Source of the DNA: Nocardia africana NBRC 100379
GTDB taxonomy: Bacteria > Actinomycetota > Actinomycetes > Mycobacteriales > Mycobacteriaceae
Reading direction: 5' to 3'
Assembly: GCF_001612635.1 (NCBI RefSeq)
Contig: NZ_BDAV01000011.1
Coordinates: forward strand, 62,001-126,000
DNA: 64,000 nt
The notes beneath the pieces were generated by a model. The model did not search any database, was not told where the DNA came from, and saw only the letters and a list, made by a program, of their open reading frames with translations. Below, in pieces: positions 8,520-16,810 of the stretch. Position numbers and translations under genes: made by a program. Each line of letters opens with the position of its first letter. Positions within the stretch are counted from its first letter, which is position 1.

Positions 8520-9361
8520 GCGCGGGGCGTGGTGATGGGGGCGAAGTGAGCACGAGTGCGGAGAGTGGGGACGCCGTCGGGGTGGATGCGGGCGAGCTGT
8601 TCTGGCGGGAATTGCGTGGGGTGACGCAGGCGCGGATCGGGCTCGGGCGGACCGGTGATGCGCTGCCCACCGCGCGAGTGCTGGAATTCCGGGCCGCGCA
8701 TTCGGTGGCGCGCGACGCCGTGCACACATCCGTGGACGTGGACGCGTTGTGCGAACGTGTCACCGCGGTGGGCATCGGGACGCCGATCCGGGTGCGCAGC
8801 CGGGCACGTGACCGCGCGGAATATCTGCGCCGGCCCGATCTGGGACGAGAACCCGAGGAGTTCCCGGTGATGCGAAAGACCCTGTCGCCCAGTGCTTTCG
8901 ATGTGGGTTTCGTGCTGGCCGACGGATTGTCGCCGCGTGCGCTCGCCACCCACGGCCCGGATCTGCTCGCCGCCCTCGTCGATGAACTCGCTCCGCACTA
9001 CGCGCTGGCCCCGCCGGTGATCGCGACGCAGGCGCGGGTGGCGATCGGCGACCATGTCGGTGCGACCCTCGGCGCGCGCACCGTGCTGGTGCTGATCGGC
9101 GAACGCCCCGGCCTGTCGGTGCCCGACAGCCTCGGCATCTACCTCACTCACCAGCCCCGCCCGGGCCGCACCGATGCCGAACGCAACTGCGTGTCGAATA
9201 TCCATCCGCCCGAGGGTCTGGGGTATCGGCAGGCCGCGGCGGTGGTCGCGGGCCTGGTCGCGGGTGCGCGTGCGCTGGGACGATCCGGCGTGGACCTGAA
9301 GGACGGTTCGCGCATCGAAGCAATGAAATCCGTTGTGGTGGACGGTATTCCGGATAACTGA
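8516..9361 (+). CDS. eutC: Ethanolamine ammonia-lyase small subunit
   Basis: 281 residues starting at the ATG that overlaps the eutB stop (ATGA). EutC supplies most of the B12-binding surface. Typical blocks are ARVLEFRAAHSVARDAVH, the glycine-rich LIGERPGLSVPDSLGIYL and the end motif RNCVSNIHPPEGLGY. About 25 residues at the N-terminus are Gly/Ser-rich and poorly conserved. An upstream in-frame start exists at 8423 but lies inside eutB and would add only low-complexity sequence. Translation is coupled to eutB. Confidence 0.95.
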   Translation: MSAGRGDGGEVSTSAESGDAVGVDAGELFWRELRGVTQARIGLGRTGDALPTARVLEFRAAHSVARDAVHTSVDVDALCERVTAVGIGTPIRVRSRARDRAEYLRRPDLGREPEEFPVMRKTLSPSAFDVGFVLADGLSPRALATHGPDLLAALVDELAPHYALAPPVIATQARVAIGDHVGATLGARTVLVLIGERPGLSVPDSLGIYLTHQPRPGRTDAERNCVSNIHPPEGLGYRQAAAVVAGLVAGARALGRSGVDLKDGSRIEAMKSVVVDGIPDN

Positions 9362-9535
9362 CGGTGAAGCGACGCTGCGCGGTGGACAGCCGGTCGAGAC
9401 CACGGCATGCCGAGGGCGCGGTCCGAGCAGACGGCGACCTTTTCAGGGGTCGGTACGGATGTGCGGGGCGAGTACGAGGGGGCGCGGTAGGCCGGCTGTA
9501 CGAAGTCGCAGTGGAAACCCGGGGCCGATGTCGGA

Positions 9536-11242
9536 TCAGTTGGCGCGGCGCTTGCGGGAGCGGGGCGGCCGGGAGTTTCGCCCGGGCTTTCCAGGCGTGT
9601 CGACTTCTTGCGTGGCGGCCGCCTGAGACGGGGCGGCGGCCGGATCCGGGAGCGGGCGTCCGGTCGGCGGGCGGGCCCCGGCCAATTCGGCCAGCCGGGA
9701 GTCGCCCGGTCGCACGCGCAGCTGCTCGAACGCCACCGCGGCCTCGCGGAGCACGGTTTCCGTGTCCGCATCGGTGCTGATCGTGACGATTGTTCCGCCC
9801 GCGCCGGCCCGGCCCGTGCGGCCGGAGCGATGCAGATAGTCCTTGGCGTCGGCGGCGGGATCTACATGGACGACCAGCGTGACGTCGTCGACGTGAATAC
9901 CGCGCGCGGCCACATCGGTGGCGACCAGCACCGGTTCCACGCCGGAGGAGAAGGCCGCCAGGGTGCGCGTGCGCTGCGCCTGACTCAGACCGCCGTGCAG
10001 CGCGACGGCTCCCACGCCCACCTCCCGTAGTCGCCGCGCGAGTTTGTCCGCGCCGTATTGGGTGCGCACGAACAGCAGGGTGCGTCCGTCCCGTGCGGCG
10101 ATCTCCGCGACCACGGCGCGCTTGTCGGATGCTCGCACCTGCACGAGGTAGTGGGCGAGCTTCGCTGTGCCGGAAAGCAATTCGGCACGGCGCCCGGCGT
10201 TCTTTTCGGTGTCACCGGGCCCGTCCTCGGCCGGCGCCGCGCGGTTCGTGGATTGCGTGCCAGGGGCTGCGGGTGCGGGCTCGGCTTCTGCCGCGCGGCT
10301 CCCGGCTTGTTCGGCGGTCGGTGGCCGCTGGTTCGCGGTCGTCGTGACGTCGTGGTGGACGGGGTTGTTCAGGTAGGTGTGCACCAGTGTGTCGACGGCG
10401 GTGTCCAGAGTTGCGGAGAAGAGCAGGTGCTGAGTGTCGGCGGGTAGGCGGTCGAGGATCGCGCGGATCTGGTCGACGAAGCCGAGTTCGGCCATGTGGT
10501 CGGCCTCGTCGATCGCGACCACGCGCACCGCGTCCAGGCCGACCTTGTCCTGGTCGATGAGGTCGGTGAGCCGACCGGGGGTCGCGACCAGCAGGTCCAC
10601 GCCGCGGGTCAGGCGGTCGGCTTGCCGTTTGATCGGCACACCGCCGACGGCCGTCGCCACTCGCAGGCCCAGCGACAGCGCCGCCTCGTCGAGGGCTGCC
10701 TCGATCTGCAGGGCCAGTTCGCGGGTCGGGGCGAGGACGAGCGCCCGCGGGCGGCGTGGTGCGGACGCGCCGCGGCGCAGCCGGACCAGCATCGGCAGGC
10801 CGAAGGCCAGCGTCTTGCCGGAACCGGTGGCCGCGCGTCCCAGCACATCACGTCCGGCGAGCACATCCGGAATCGCCGCGACCTGAATGGGAAACGCCGT
10901 CTCGAGGCGGTCCCGTCGCAACGTCTGAACCAGTTCGACCGGCAGGCCGAGTTCCGCGAAGCCGGGTCCTGCGACTGGGGCCCGATGGCGAGAACCGTCG
11001 CGACTCGGAGTCGCGGGTTCGGTATCGGGCCCGCCGCGGCGACGGTCCTTCGGTGCCCGGTCTCCGGCATCGGGGGTGCGGTCCGATCGTCCCGTGCGCT
11101 CTCCCGTCGTCCGGCCGGACCCGGCCCGTGCGGAACCGTCCGGGGGTCGCGCGCCTCGAGGGCCGCCGCGTCCGAAAGGCTTGTCCCCGCGATTGTTCGC
11201 ATGCCGGCCGCGAGACGCCGGTGAACGCCGTCGCTCAGGCAC
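9536..11242 (-). CDS. DEAD-box ATP-dependent RNA helicase
   Basis: 568 residues. An Arg/Gly-rich disordered N-terminus (1-92) is followed by the Q motif (about 94-124), Walker A AATGSGKT (137-144), PTREL, DEAD, SAT, and in the second RecA lobe HRSGRTGRAG. Between the lobes, at about 300-370, sits a low-complexity Ala/Glu/Pro insert that ordinary DEAD-box proteins lack, and the C-terminus is a basic tail, likely for RNA contact. It should unwind RNA in ribosome assembly or mRNA turnover. The GTG start at 11242 lies eight bases inside the M56 peptidase gene, so it may be the last gene of the blaI operon. Confidence 0.9.
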   Translation of the reverse strand: MPERRRSPASRGRHANNRGDKPFGRGGPRGARPPDGSARAGSGRTTGERTGRSDRTPDAGDRAPKDRRRGGPDTEPATPSRDGSRHRAPVAGPGFAELGLPVELVQTLRRDRLETAFPIQVAAIPDVLAGRDVLGRAATGSGKTLAFGLPMLVRLRRGASAPRRPRALVLAPTRELALQIEAALDEAALSLGLRVATAVGGVPIKRQADRLTRGVDLLVATPGRLTDLIDQDKVGLDAVRVVAIDEADHMAELGFVDQIRAILDRLPADTQHLLFSATLDTAVDTLVHTYLNNPVHHDVTTTANQRPPTAEQAGSRAAEAEPAPAAPGTQSTNRAAPAEDGPGDTEKNAGRRAELLSGTAKLAHYLVQVRASDKRAVVAEIAARDGRTLLFVRTQYGADKLARRLREVGVGAVALHGGLSQAQRTRTLAAFSSGVEPVLVATDVAARGIHVDDVTLVVHVDPAADAKDYLHRSGRTGRAGAGGTIVTISTDADTETVLREAAVAFEQLRVRPGDSRLAELAGARPPTGRPLPDPAAAPSQAAATQEVDTPGKPGRNSRPPRSRKRRAN

Positions 11243-12212
11243 TCAGCAACCGGTTCAATTCGACCAGCCACGGAATCGCCACCGCGAGGGTCGGCACCAC
11301 CAGGATCGCGGCGGCTGTCACGTAGGCCGCGGTCGCGATGCGCAGATCGCCGAGCGGACCGGTCAAGCGCTGGATGCGGATCAGCGTCGTGGGTCCGCCG
11401 GCGGCCATGGCTCCCTGCGGGGCGGTGGAGTTCGAGCAGGTCACCAGCGCGCGGGCCAGCGGGGTGGGGCCGGTGACCTTGACGGCGGAATCGTCGGCGA
11501 GCAATTCGATCAGCAGCTTCACCGAATCCAGCGCGGACTTGCTGCGCACCACCCGCGGGAACGCCTCGTGCGCGGCGGTGAACGCCTCCAGCACCAGGTC
11601 GTGGCGCGCGCGCAGATGCGAACGTTCGTGGCTCACGATCGCGGTGAGCTCGGATTTCGACAGGTTCGCGAATGTGCCCTGGCTCAGCACCACGCGCTGG
11701 CGCAGACCGGGCAGGCAGTAGGCGATGGGCTCGGCGGCGGCCAGGACGCGGATATCCGCGGCACGGGTACCGGCCAGCGGCGAGGCCGCGATCAGATCGC
11801 CGTGGCCGGTGTCGCCGCCCTGGTCGAGCAGGTCGACCAGCATCCGGTGCCGCGCCCGGCGGCGGCGGGTGTGCACGCCGACCCGGATCGCGGCATAGAT
11901 CAGGCGCGCGCCGACCAGCAGGGTCAGCGCGAAGACGACGACGTAGATCAGCCAGAGGCCCAGGCCGAGCGCGTCGATCTCCTTGGTCGGGGAGGTGGTG
12001 GGGCGACCGTCGGGACCCGGGACCAGCAGCAGACTGGCGATGGCCAGCCCGGATCCGAACGCCGACAACACCGCTGCCAGCGCGACCGCCTGCCACAACA
12101 CCAGCGCCGCGCGGGGTGTCCGGTACGGCCAGGTGGCTCGGCTGAGCAGAGCCGGGACCGGTCCCGCGAGAAGCAAAGCGAGACCGGCGAAGACCGGCGC
12201 GGTTGCGTTCAT
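11235..12212 (-). CDS. M56 (BlaR1-type) membrane metallopeptidase
   Basis: 325 residues with transmembrane spans near 5-30, 38-65, 82-105 and 295-315. The zinc motif HERSH is at 195-199 with downstream Glu in LLADDSA-type helix. This is the membrane protease half of BlaR1; the C-terminal penicillin-binding sensor domain is absent (true BlaR1 is about 600 residues). It sits next to BlaI exactly as Rv1845c sits next to Rv1846c. The known model is that it removes BlaI, directly or indirectly, in response to a cell-wall signal; the signal here is unknown. Confidence 0.9.
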   Translation of the reverse strand: MNATAPVFAGLALLLAGPVPALLSRATWPYRTPRAALVLWQAVALAAVLSAFGSGLAIASLLLVPGPDGRPTTSPTKEIDALGLGLWLIYVVVFALTLLVGARLIYAAIRVGVHTRRRRARHRMLVDLLDQGGDTGHGDLIAASPLAGTRAADIRVLAAAEPIAYCLPGLRQRVVLSQGTFANLSKSELTAIVSHERSHLRARHDLVLEAFTAAHEAFPRVVRSKSALDSVKLLIELLADDSAVKVTGPTPLARALVTCSNSTAPQGAMAAGGPTTLIRIQRLTGPLGDLRIATAAYVTAAAILVVPTLAVAIPWLVELNRLLSA

Positions 12213-12275
12213 ACTCAGCTCACTGCGTTGTGGGGCCAGGGGCCCGAGATCGCGGCGGCGGAGAGCACCACGCAG

Positions 12276-12713
12276 CTACTGCGGCGGGGCGACTCCGTTG
12301 TCGTCGGATGCGGTGTTCTCGTCCTCGGACGGGTTGCGCGCGGTCTCGGTTGCTTCGAGCTTAGCGAGTGCATCGCGGAGTGCGGCAGCCTCATCCTTTC
12401 CGACCTGCTCTACGAAGTGCACGAGCGCAGCGCGCCGGGAACCGACTTCGTCGGCCTGCTGCAGCGCGTCGACCATCAGACTGGCCACGAGCTCGTCTCG
12501 GGTGTGCACGGGCGCGTACCGATGTGCCCGGTCGTCGCGCTGTTGCACGACCAGATTCTTCTTCGCCAGCCGCTGTAGCACCGTCATCACCGTGGTGTAC
12601 GCGAGCTCGCGGCGCGCGGCGAGGGCTTCATGGACCTGCCGTACCGTCTGCGGTTCATCGGCCGACCACAACTGGTCCATGACCGCTTTCTCGAGTTCAC
12701 CAAGACCTGCCAT
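12276..12713 (-). CDS. blaI: BlaI/MecI-family transcriptional repressor
   Basis: 145 residues. A winged helix occupies 1-80 (LGELEKAVMDQLWSADEPQT, then a recognition helix with AYTTVMTVLQRLAKKNLV) and a dimerisation helix bundle the rest, ending in an acidic tail. In M. tuberculosis BlaI (Rv1846c) represses blaC, the M56 peptidase gene and others, and beta-lactams release it. A palindrome that fits the BlaI operator is 35 bases upstream of this ATG, so it is likely autoregulated with the M56 gene. The nearest class A beta-lactamase-like gene is 23 kb away and shows no matching operator. Confidence 0.93.
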   Translation of the reverse strand: MAGLGELEKAVMDQLWSADEPQTVRQVHEALAARRELAYTTVMTVLQRLAKKNLVVQQRDDRAHRYAPVHTRDELVASLMVDALQQADEVGSRRAALVHFVEQVGKDEAAALRDALAKLEATETARNPSEDENTASDDNGVAPPQ

Positions 12714-12747
12714 CCCTCCAGCTTACGGAGGCAACGACACAAATGCG

Positions 12748-12764
12748 TACTACGGTTCGTCGTA
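12748..12764. promoter_or_regulatory. BlaI operator candidate
   Basis: The palindrome TACTACG-GTT-CGTCGTA has one mismatch between arms and lies between blaI and the end of the siderophore ATPase gene. It fits the TACTAC-type half-sites known for mycobacterial BlaI. Its location upstream of blaI points to autorepression. Confidence 0.6.
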
Positions 12765-12790
12765 ACCGGTCGGTAGCTATGTGGGATTTT

Positions 12791-13681
12791 TCATAAGCCG
12801 GTCGGGGAACCCGTGTCGGCACGGGCCGGGCGCGGTCCGCCGATAGCGCCGACGACGTGCCGCGCGCCGATCGGCACGATCATCGGGCGCTCCGACACCG
12901 GATCGGTGTGCACCTCGGCACGCAGGCCGAAGACCGTCTGCAACAGTTCGGTGTCGATCACCTCGCCCGGCGCGCCCTGGGCGACGATGCGGCCCTCGCG
13001 CATGACGATCAGCCGGTCGCTGTAGCGGATGGCCAGATTCAGGTCGTGCAACACCATGACGACGGTCCGGCCCAGATCGTCGTGCAGCCGGTCGACGAGG
13101 TCGAGGACTTCCAGCGAATGGGCCAGATCCAGATAGGTGGTCGGTTCGTCGAGCAGCAGGATGTCGGTGCCCTGGGCCAGTGCCATGGAAATCCACGCCC
13201 GCTGGCGCTGGCCGCCCGACAGTTCGTCGAGGGTGCGGTCGGCCAGTTCCGACACGCCGGTCTGGGCGAGGGCGTGGGCGACCTCGGTTTCGTCGTCGGC
13301 CGACCATTGCCGCAGCCAGGACTGGTGAGGGTGACGGCCGCGCGCGACCAGATCGGCCACGGTCAGGCCTTCCGGTGCGACCGGTGTCTGCGGCAGCATG
13401 CCGACGATGCGGGCGACGTCGCGCGTCTTCATGGTGGCGATCGCCTTGCCGTCCAACAGGACTCGGCCCGCAGTCGGCCGCAGCAGCCGGCCCAGCCCGC
13501 GCAACAGCGTGGATTTGCCGCAGCCGTTCGGGCCGATCACCGTGGTGATGAGGCCGGGTTCGATATCCACACTGAGGCCGTCGACGATGACGCGCCCGCC
13601 GTAGGCGAGGGTGATGTCCTCCGCGGTGAGGCGGTGGGCGTCGTCGCGACCGGTGTTGCGGGGCGGGGTTCGGGTGCTCAC
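12791..13681 (-). CDS. Iron-siderophore ABC transporter ATP-binding protein (FecE/FepC type)
   Basis: 296 residues from a GTG whose last bases overlap the permease stop (GTGA). Walker A is GPNGCGKS, the signature LSGGQRQRAWI, Walker B ILLLDEPTTYLDL, and the switch histidine is in VLHDLN; the TTYLD variant is typical of FepC/FecE-type ATPases. It energises import of a ferric siderophore through the two permeases upstream in the same operon. No substrate-binding lipoprotein gene is linked. Expression should be iron controlled from the box at 16024-16042. A long in-frame extension to 14137 is an artefact running through the permease gene. Confidence 0.93.
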   Translation of the reverse strand: MSTRTPPRNTGRDDAHRLTAEDITLAYGGRVIVDGLSVDIEPGLITTVIGPNGCGKSTLLRGLGRLLRPTAGRVLLDGKAIATMKTRDVARIVGMLPQTPVAPEGLTVADLVARGRHPHQSWLRQWSADDETEVAHALAQTGVSELADRTLDELSGGQRQRAWISMALAQGTDILLLDEPTTYLDLAHSLEVLDLVDRLHDDLGRTVVMVLHDLNLAIRYSDRLIVMREGRIVAQGAPGEVIDTELLQTVFGLRAEVHTDPVSERPMIVPIGARHVVGAIGGPRPARADTGSPTGL

Positions 13682-14916
13682 AATGTCGCCTTCCGGTTCA
13701 CGCGTATCAGCAGCAACAGCAGGAACGGTCCGCCGAACGCGGCCGTGACCAGACCCACCGGCAAGTCGACCGGGACGACGGTCCGGGCCGCGACATCGGC
13801 GGCGATCACGATCAGCGCGCCGGTCAGCGCCGAGCCGATGACCGGCTCGCCCGGTGTGCGCAGCAGGCGGCGGGCGATCTGCGGCGCGGCCAGCCCGACG
13901 AAGGCCAGCGGGCCGACCGCCGCGGTGGCCAGTGCGGCCGCCGCCACCGCGGCGCCGATCAGCACCAACTGCCGGGTCTGCACGCGCACACCGAGCGCGC
14001 GGGTGGTGTCGGAGCCGAAGCGCAGGGCGGCCAGGGTGCGCGCCGAACCCGCCGCGATGATCACCACGACGACGAGTCCGGCCGTCGCCGCCGTCGTCCG
14101 ATTCCAGTCCGCGCCGTTGAGCGAGCCGGTGAGCCACAGTTGCGCCCGGGCGGCGTCGTCGAGGCTCGCCCGCGTGACGAGCCAGTTGATACCGGCCAGC
14201 AGCAGCGCGTTGACCCCGATCCCGATGAGGATGAACCGCATTCCGCTCAGTCCGGTGTCGCCGCCGCTGTTGCGCCCCAGCGCCAGGATGCCGATCAATG
14301 CGGCCGTGGCGAGTCCGCCCGCCAGTGCCGCGAGCGGAACACCCAGTGACGCGACGATTCCGGTGGCGGTGCCGCCCGCACCGGCCAGCACCGCCACCGC
14401 GGCGAAGCTTGCCCCGGAGGTGATGCCGAGCACGTCGGGGCTCGCGAGCGGATTGTGCAGGATCGACTGGGTGATCGCGCCCGCGATGCCGAGCGCCGCT
14501 CCGGCCACCAGCGCGGTCACCGCTCGCGGCAGTCGCGATTCCATGACGACGTAGCGCTGCGAGCGCGTCCCGCCGCCGGTCAGCACGTCCAGCACGCGGT
14601 CGAGGGCGATGTGATAGTCGCCGACGGCGATGTCCACCACGAACACCACCACGATCGCCGCCGCGAGGACGAGCAGCGTCAGCAGCATCGAAAGACGAAG
14701 TACCGCAGACATTCCGGCGATGCGCACCGCCGGGCGCACCCGGGTCAGCGCCACGCCGGATCGGCCCGCGCCGGGAGCGCTCCGCGGATCGCCGACGGAG
14801 TCGGACGTCGCCTCGGTGCCGGTGTCCACGCTCTGTCCGTCTCCGTTGGTCTCCGCCCCGGTATTCGATTCCGTGCCCGCGGTATCGGATGTGCGGATAT
14901 CGCTGCGCGCGTTCAC
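13678..14916 (-). CDS. Iron-siderophore ABC transporter permease (FecCD family), second subunit
   Basis: 412 residues from GTG at 14916, overlapping the upstream permease stop. After an unusual ~65-residue hydrophilic Thr/Gly/Asp-rich N-terminus come about nine to ten transmembrane helices of the BtuC/FecCD fold, with family blocks ESRLPRAVTALVAGAALGIAG, GDTGLSGMRFILIGIGVNAL (shown in part) and the ATPase-contact region LAALRFGSDTTRALGV. It pairs with the upstream permease. The disordered N-terminal stretch may be translated or the true start may be the internal Met at MSAVLRLSM; I favour the overlap start because both neighbours use the same GTGA arrangement. Confidence 0.9.
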   Translation of the reverse strand: MNARSDIRTSDTAGTESNTGAETNGDGQSVDTGTEATSDSVGDPRSAPGAGRSGVALTRVRPAVRIAGMSAVLRLSMLLTLLVLAAAIVVVFVVDIAVGDYHIALDRVLDVLTGGGTRSQRYVVMESRLPRAVTALVAGAALGIAGAITQSILHNPLASPDVLGITSGASFAAVAVLAGAGGTATGIVASLGVPLAALAGGLATAALIGILALGRNSGGDTGLSGMRFILIGIGVNALLLAGINWLVTRASLDDAARAQLWLTGSLNGADWNRTTAATAGLVVVVIIAAGSARTLAALRFGSDTTRALGVRVQTRQLVLIGAAVAAAALATAAVGPLAFVGLAAPQIARRLLRTPGEPVIGSALTGALIVIAADVAARTVVPVDLPVGLVTAAFGGPFLLLLLIRVNRKATL

Positions 14917-15983
14917 AGTTCGGCCACCTTCCGCCGGCGCACCAGGGCGATGAAACAGGGTGCGCCGATCGCGGCCAGCACGATACCGGCCTGCAACTCG
15001 CCGGGCGGTGCGATCACCCGGCCGACGACATCGGCCAGCAGCAGCACGATCGCGCCGAGCAGCGCCGAATACGGAATCAGCCAGCGGTGATCGGGGCCGG
15101 TGATCATGCGGCCCAGGTGCGGAACGACCAATCCGAGGAAGGCGATCGGGCCCACCGCGGCCGTCGCGGCGCCGGTCAGCAGCACCACCGCCGTCAGTCC
15201 GATCGCGCGGTTGCGCGCGATGTTCACCCCGAGCCCGCGCGCCACGTCCTCGCCGAGTCCGATCGCGTTGAGCCCGGGCGCGGCGAGGATCGCCAGCACC
15301 GTTCCCGCGAGGATGAACGGCACCACCTGGGCCGCCACCGCGGGTTCGTGTCCGGCGGGTGTGCCGACCACCCAGAAGCGGTAGGTGTCCAGCGCGGCCG
15401 GGTCGAGCAGGATCACCGCGTTGGTCAGCGCCTGCAGCAGTGCCGTGACCGCCGCACCGGCCAGGACCAGCGTCAACGGGGTCGCCCGGCTGCCACCGGT
15501 CGCCGCCGCGCCGAACACGACCACACCGGCGGCCAGTGCTCCGGCGAAGGCGAACCAGATGTACTGGCTCGGCTGGGTGAGAGCGAACAGATGGATGCCG
15601 AGCGCGGCCAGGAACGCCGCGCCCGCGTTGAGTCCCAGCAATCCGGCATCGGCGAGCGGATTGCGCGTGTAGCCCTGGATCAGCGCACCGGCGATGCCGA
15701 GTGCGGCGCCGGTGAGCAGTGCGAGAACCGTTCGGGGCAGGCGCAATTCGCGCACGATCCGATCGGCCTGCCCGTCGGCAGCGCAGGTGAACGGCACCCC
15801 GTTCGGACAGGAGATCGCGTGCCAGATCTCGGCCGGGGACAGGGATTTCGCGCCGACGGCGACTCCGGCGACGACGGCGAGCAGTAGCACCCCGGCCAGG
15901 AGTGCCAGGCCGGTCGCGCGGCGACGAGGGGTGGTGACTGCGGCGGACACGGCGGCGAACGACTCCTGGGTGACGCGTTTCAT
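14913..15983 (-). CDS. Iron-siderophore ABC transporter permease (FecCD family), first subunit
   Basis: 356 residues from the ATG at 15983. BtuC/FecCD fold with about nine helices; typical pieces are RELRLPRTVLALLTGAALG, LIQGYTRNPLADAGLLGLNAG (both shortened) and PIAFLGLVVPHLGRMITG. A loop after helix one holds a Cys pair (SCPNG...TCAAD), common in actinobacterial versions. It is the first gene of the transporter operon; the start chosen leaves 40 bases to the iron box. A longer frame to 16022 would begin against that box. Function is ferric-siderophore import across the plasma membrane. Confidence 0.9.
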   Translation of the reverse strand: MKRVTQESFAAVSAAVTTPRRRATGLALLAGVLLLAVVAGVAVGAKSLSPAEIWHAISCPNGVPFTCAADGQADRIVRELRLPRTVLALLTGAALGIAGALIQGYTRNPLADAGLLGLNAGAAFLAALGIHLFALTQPSQYIWFAFAGALAAGVVVFGAAATGGSRATPLTLVLAGAAVTALLQALTNAVILLDPAALDTYRFWVVGTPAGHEPAVAAQVVPFILAGTVLAILAAPGLNAIGLGEDVARGLGVNIARNRAIGLTAVVLLTGAATAAVGPIAFLGLVVPHLGRMITGPDHRWLIPYSALLGAIVLLLADVVGRVIAPPGELQAGIVLAAIGAPCFIALVRRRKVAEL

Positions 15984-16023
15984 GGCGATCGAGCACTTGC
16001 GCGGCAACCTCTGGCCGTACAAG

Positions 16024-16042
16024 TCTGGTAAGCCTAACCTAT
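16024..16042. promoter_or_regulatory. IdeR/DmdR-type iron box between transporter operon and FhuF-like gene
   Basis: TCTGGTAAGCCTAACCTAT matches the mycobacterial IdeR consensus (TWAGGTWAGSCTWACCTWA) at 16 of 19 positions. It sits 40 bases from the permease ATG on one side and 41 from the FhuF-like ATG on the other, so one operator probably represses both directions when Fe2+ is plentiful. Confidence 0.8.
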
Positions 16043-16083
16043 CTTCCGTTGCCGACCGTAATGCCGAACGTTGAGGGGGTTCG

Positions 16084-16791
16084 ATGTCCGAACCAGTGAC
16101 GATTTCCCCGGCCCGCCGTGTCGAGCCGGCGTTCGAACAGATCTGCGTCCGGCTGCGCGCGTTGCAGCCCGGGCATCCGCGGGTCTACGCCGTGGCGGCG
16201 ATGGCCGAACAGGGGCGCCGGCGCTGGTGGCGGCCGGCGGACGGGGTGCGGGAAGGTCGCATCGAGCTGATGTATCGGCGGCACGCGGCGGAGATGGCCA
16301 GCGCCGAGATCGCCGCCGAGGTGGTCGCCACCGCGCTGATCCATGCCGTGGTCGGCCGGGTGGTAGCGCTGATGGTGTGCGACAACCGGGCCTGGGATCC
16401 GGGGCTCGAGAATCTGTGGGTGCACAGCGACAACGACGGCGGGCTGGACTGGGCGGGCCTGTCGGATACGACGATTCGCGTGGTAGCCGGTGATCCGCTG
16501 GCCGGGCGGCCGGGGGTGGTGACGCTGCCGTGCGATCGAGCGCTGTCGCTGTGGCTGGCGCATCGCTGCGAGGCGGCGCTGACGCTGGTGTGCGAGAGCC
16601 TGCACCGCTGCGCCGGGCTGGACCGGGCGCGATTTTGGAGTCTGGTGGGCGAATCCGTCCGCGGTGCGGCCACCTACGTCCCGGAACTGGCGCGGACCGG
16701 CGCGGATATCGGAACCGAGCGGGGGCAGGCGCTGCTGCTGGCATTGGCCGAACGCGGGTTGCCGGTGCGTCGCTCTTGCTTGGTTAGGTAA
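16084..16791 (+). CDS. FhuF-like ferric-siderophore reductase, lacking the terminal Fe-S ligands
   Basis: 235 residues, cytosolic, with a GAGGGGG ribosome-binding site. It fits the actinobacterial FhuF-like group that reduces ferric siderophore after import, which matches its divergent pairing with the siderophore transporter and the shared iron box. In this group the chain normally ends in a [2Fe-2S] site with a CC pair and a later CxxC. Here the frame reaches VRRSC, one cysteine, and then stops after LVR. No frameshift in either other frame restores the cysteines. The stop codon lies inside a second iron box. Either the cluster is lost or the protein has another role, such as siderophore binding. 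Confidence 0.75.
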   Translation: MSEPVTISPARRVEPAFEQICVRLRALQPGHPRVYAVAAMAEQGRRRWWRPADGVREGRIELMYRRHAAEMASAEIAAEVVATALIHAVVGRVVALMVCDNRAWDPGLENLWVHSDNDGGLDWAGLSDTTIRVVAGDPLAGRPGVVTLPCDRALSLWLAHRCEAALTLVCESLHRCAGLDRARFWSLVGESVRGAATYVPELARTGADIGTERGQALLLALAERGLPVRRSCLVR

Positions 16792-16805
16792 GCCTGACCT
16801 ACACT
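16776..16805 (+). promoter_or_regulatory. Second iron box with overlapping sigma-A promoter
   Basis: TTAGGTAAGCCTGACCTAC at 16784-16802 matches the IdeR consensus at 17 of 19 positions. It is laid over TTGCTT (-35, 16776-16781), an 18-base spacer and TACACT (-10, 16800-16805). The predicted start is about 16811-16814. No protein-coding gene follows on this strand for more than 2 kb, so the transcript appears to be the short RNA annotated next. Confidence 0.75.
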
Positions 16806-16810
16806 CGACC

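Noticed and set aside
9362..9535. Search for a gene or terminator between eutC and the helicase gene
   Set aside because: Frames here are short and Arg/Gly-rich; no hairpin with a convincing stem was found.
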